This document shows positions 5,933 through 6,073 of a stretch of DNA of 6,073 nucleotides, in pieces (position 1 is the stretch's first letter; every line of letters starts with the position of its first letter). The notes under the pieces were generated by a model that saw only the letters and a program-made list of their open reading frames with translations, had not been told where the DNA came from and searched no databases. The DNA lies in NCBI GenBank assembly GCA_003545125.1, contig DQCI01000324.1, positions 1 through 6,073 on the forward strand. The letters run 5' to 3'. The translations under genes and the position numbers were made by a program. The stretch comes from Paracoccaceae bacterium. GTDB taxonomy: Bacteria; Pseudomonadota; Alphaproteobacteria; Rhodobacterales; Rhodobacteraceae.

Positions 5933-6073
5933 TCAATCCTCCGCCAGGAACCCGCCCGACTGACGTGCCCAGAGATCGGCGTAGAGCCCGCCTTCGCCGA
6001 TCAGCGCGTCGTGGCTGCCATCTTCCACGACCCGGCCCCGGTCGAGCACCACAATCCGGTCCATCCGGGCGAT
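5933..6073 (-). CDS. Second ABC exporter, C-terminal end only (partial)
   Basis: The reverse strand is open from the window edge to a TGA at 5933-5935 and encodes 46 residues. They begin [20 protein letters not shown] and end in QSGGFLAED. This is the end of an ABC ATPase domain just after the H-loop, with the usual V-L-D-x-G-R-V-V-E-x-G-x-H-D-x-L pattern. It aligns without gaps to the end of the ABC exporter at 3882-5717, with 30 of 46 residues identical by eye. The shared tail LWA(R/H)QSGGFL is the most striking part. The gene lies upstream of its paralogue on the same strand with a 215-base spacer. The pair most likely encodes two subunits of a heterodimeric exporter. Whether its own ATPase site is complete cannot be seen. 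Confidence 0.9.
   Translation of the reverse strand: MARMDRIVVLDRGRVVEDGSHDALIGEGGLYADLWARQSGGFLAED

Overview
The window is GC-rich (roughly two-thirds G+C by eye), densely coding bacterial chromosome. It most likely comes from an alphaproteobacterium, probably Rhodobacterales. That assignment is inferred from gene style, promoter style and the arrangement of genes, not from a marker gene read in full. No tRNA, rRNA, CRISPR array, insertion sequence or phage gene was found.

Left part, minus strand (1-766): the first eight codons of a gene reading MAKEKFER, the characteristic N-terminus of elongation factor Tu, run off the left edge. A leader of about 100 bases with a probable promoter and a strong hairpin lies in front of it. 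Upstream is a small uncharacterised lipoprotein gene (128-766), transcribed toward tuf.

Middle, plus strand (1024-3771): after a 257-base divergent spacer come a complete cytochrome P450 (1024-2499) and, 66 bases further on, a complete endonuclease/exonuclease/phosphatase (EEP)-fold protein (2566-3771). All key residues of both families are present. They may be co-transcribed, but no redox partner for the P450 is in the window. A hairpin at 3790-3807 separates this pair from the convergent genes on the right.

Right part, minus strand (3882-6073): a complete ABC exporter with fused membrane and ATPase domains (3882-5717, GTG start with a strong ribosome binding site). Upstream of it lies the C-terminus of a second, closely related ABC exporter, cut by the window edge (5933-6073). 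The two probably form a heterodimeric exporter. The 215-base spacer between them holds three long, near back-to-back palindromes of 20-22 bases (5849-5917). These are the most unusual non-coding structure here.

I see no convincing new multi-gene system. The items worth following are the triple palindrome inside the transporter pair, the competing hairpins in the tuf leader, and the Cys-Pro motif in the N-terminal extension of the P450.
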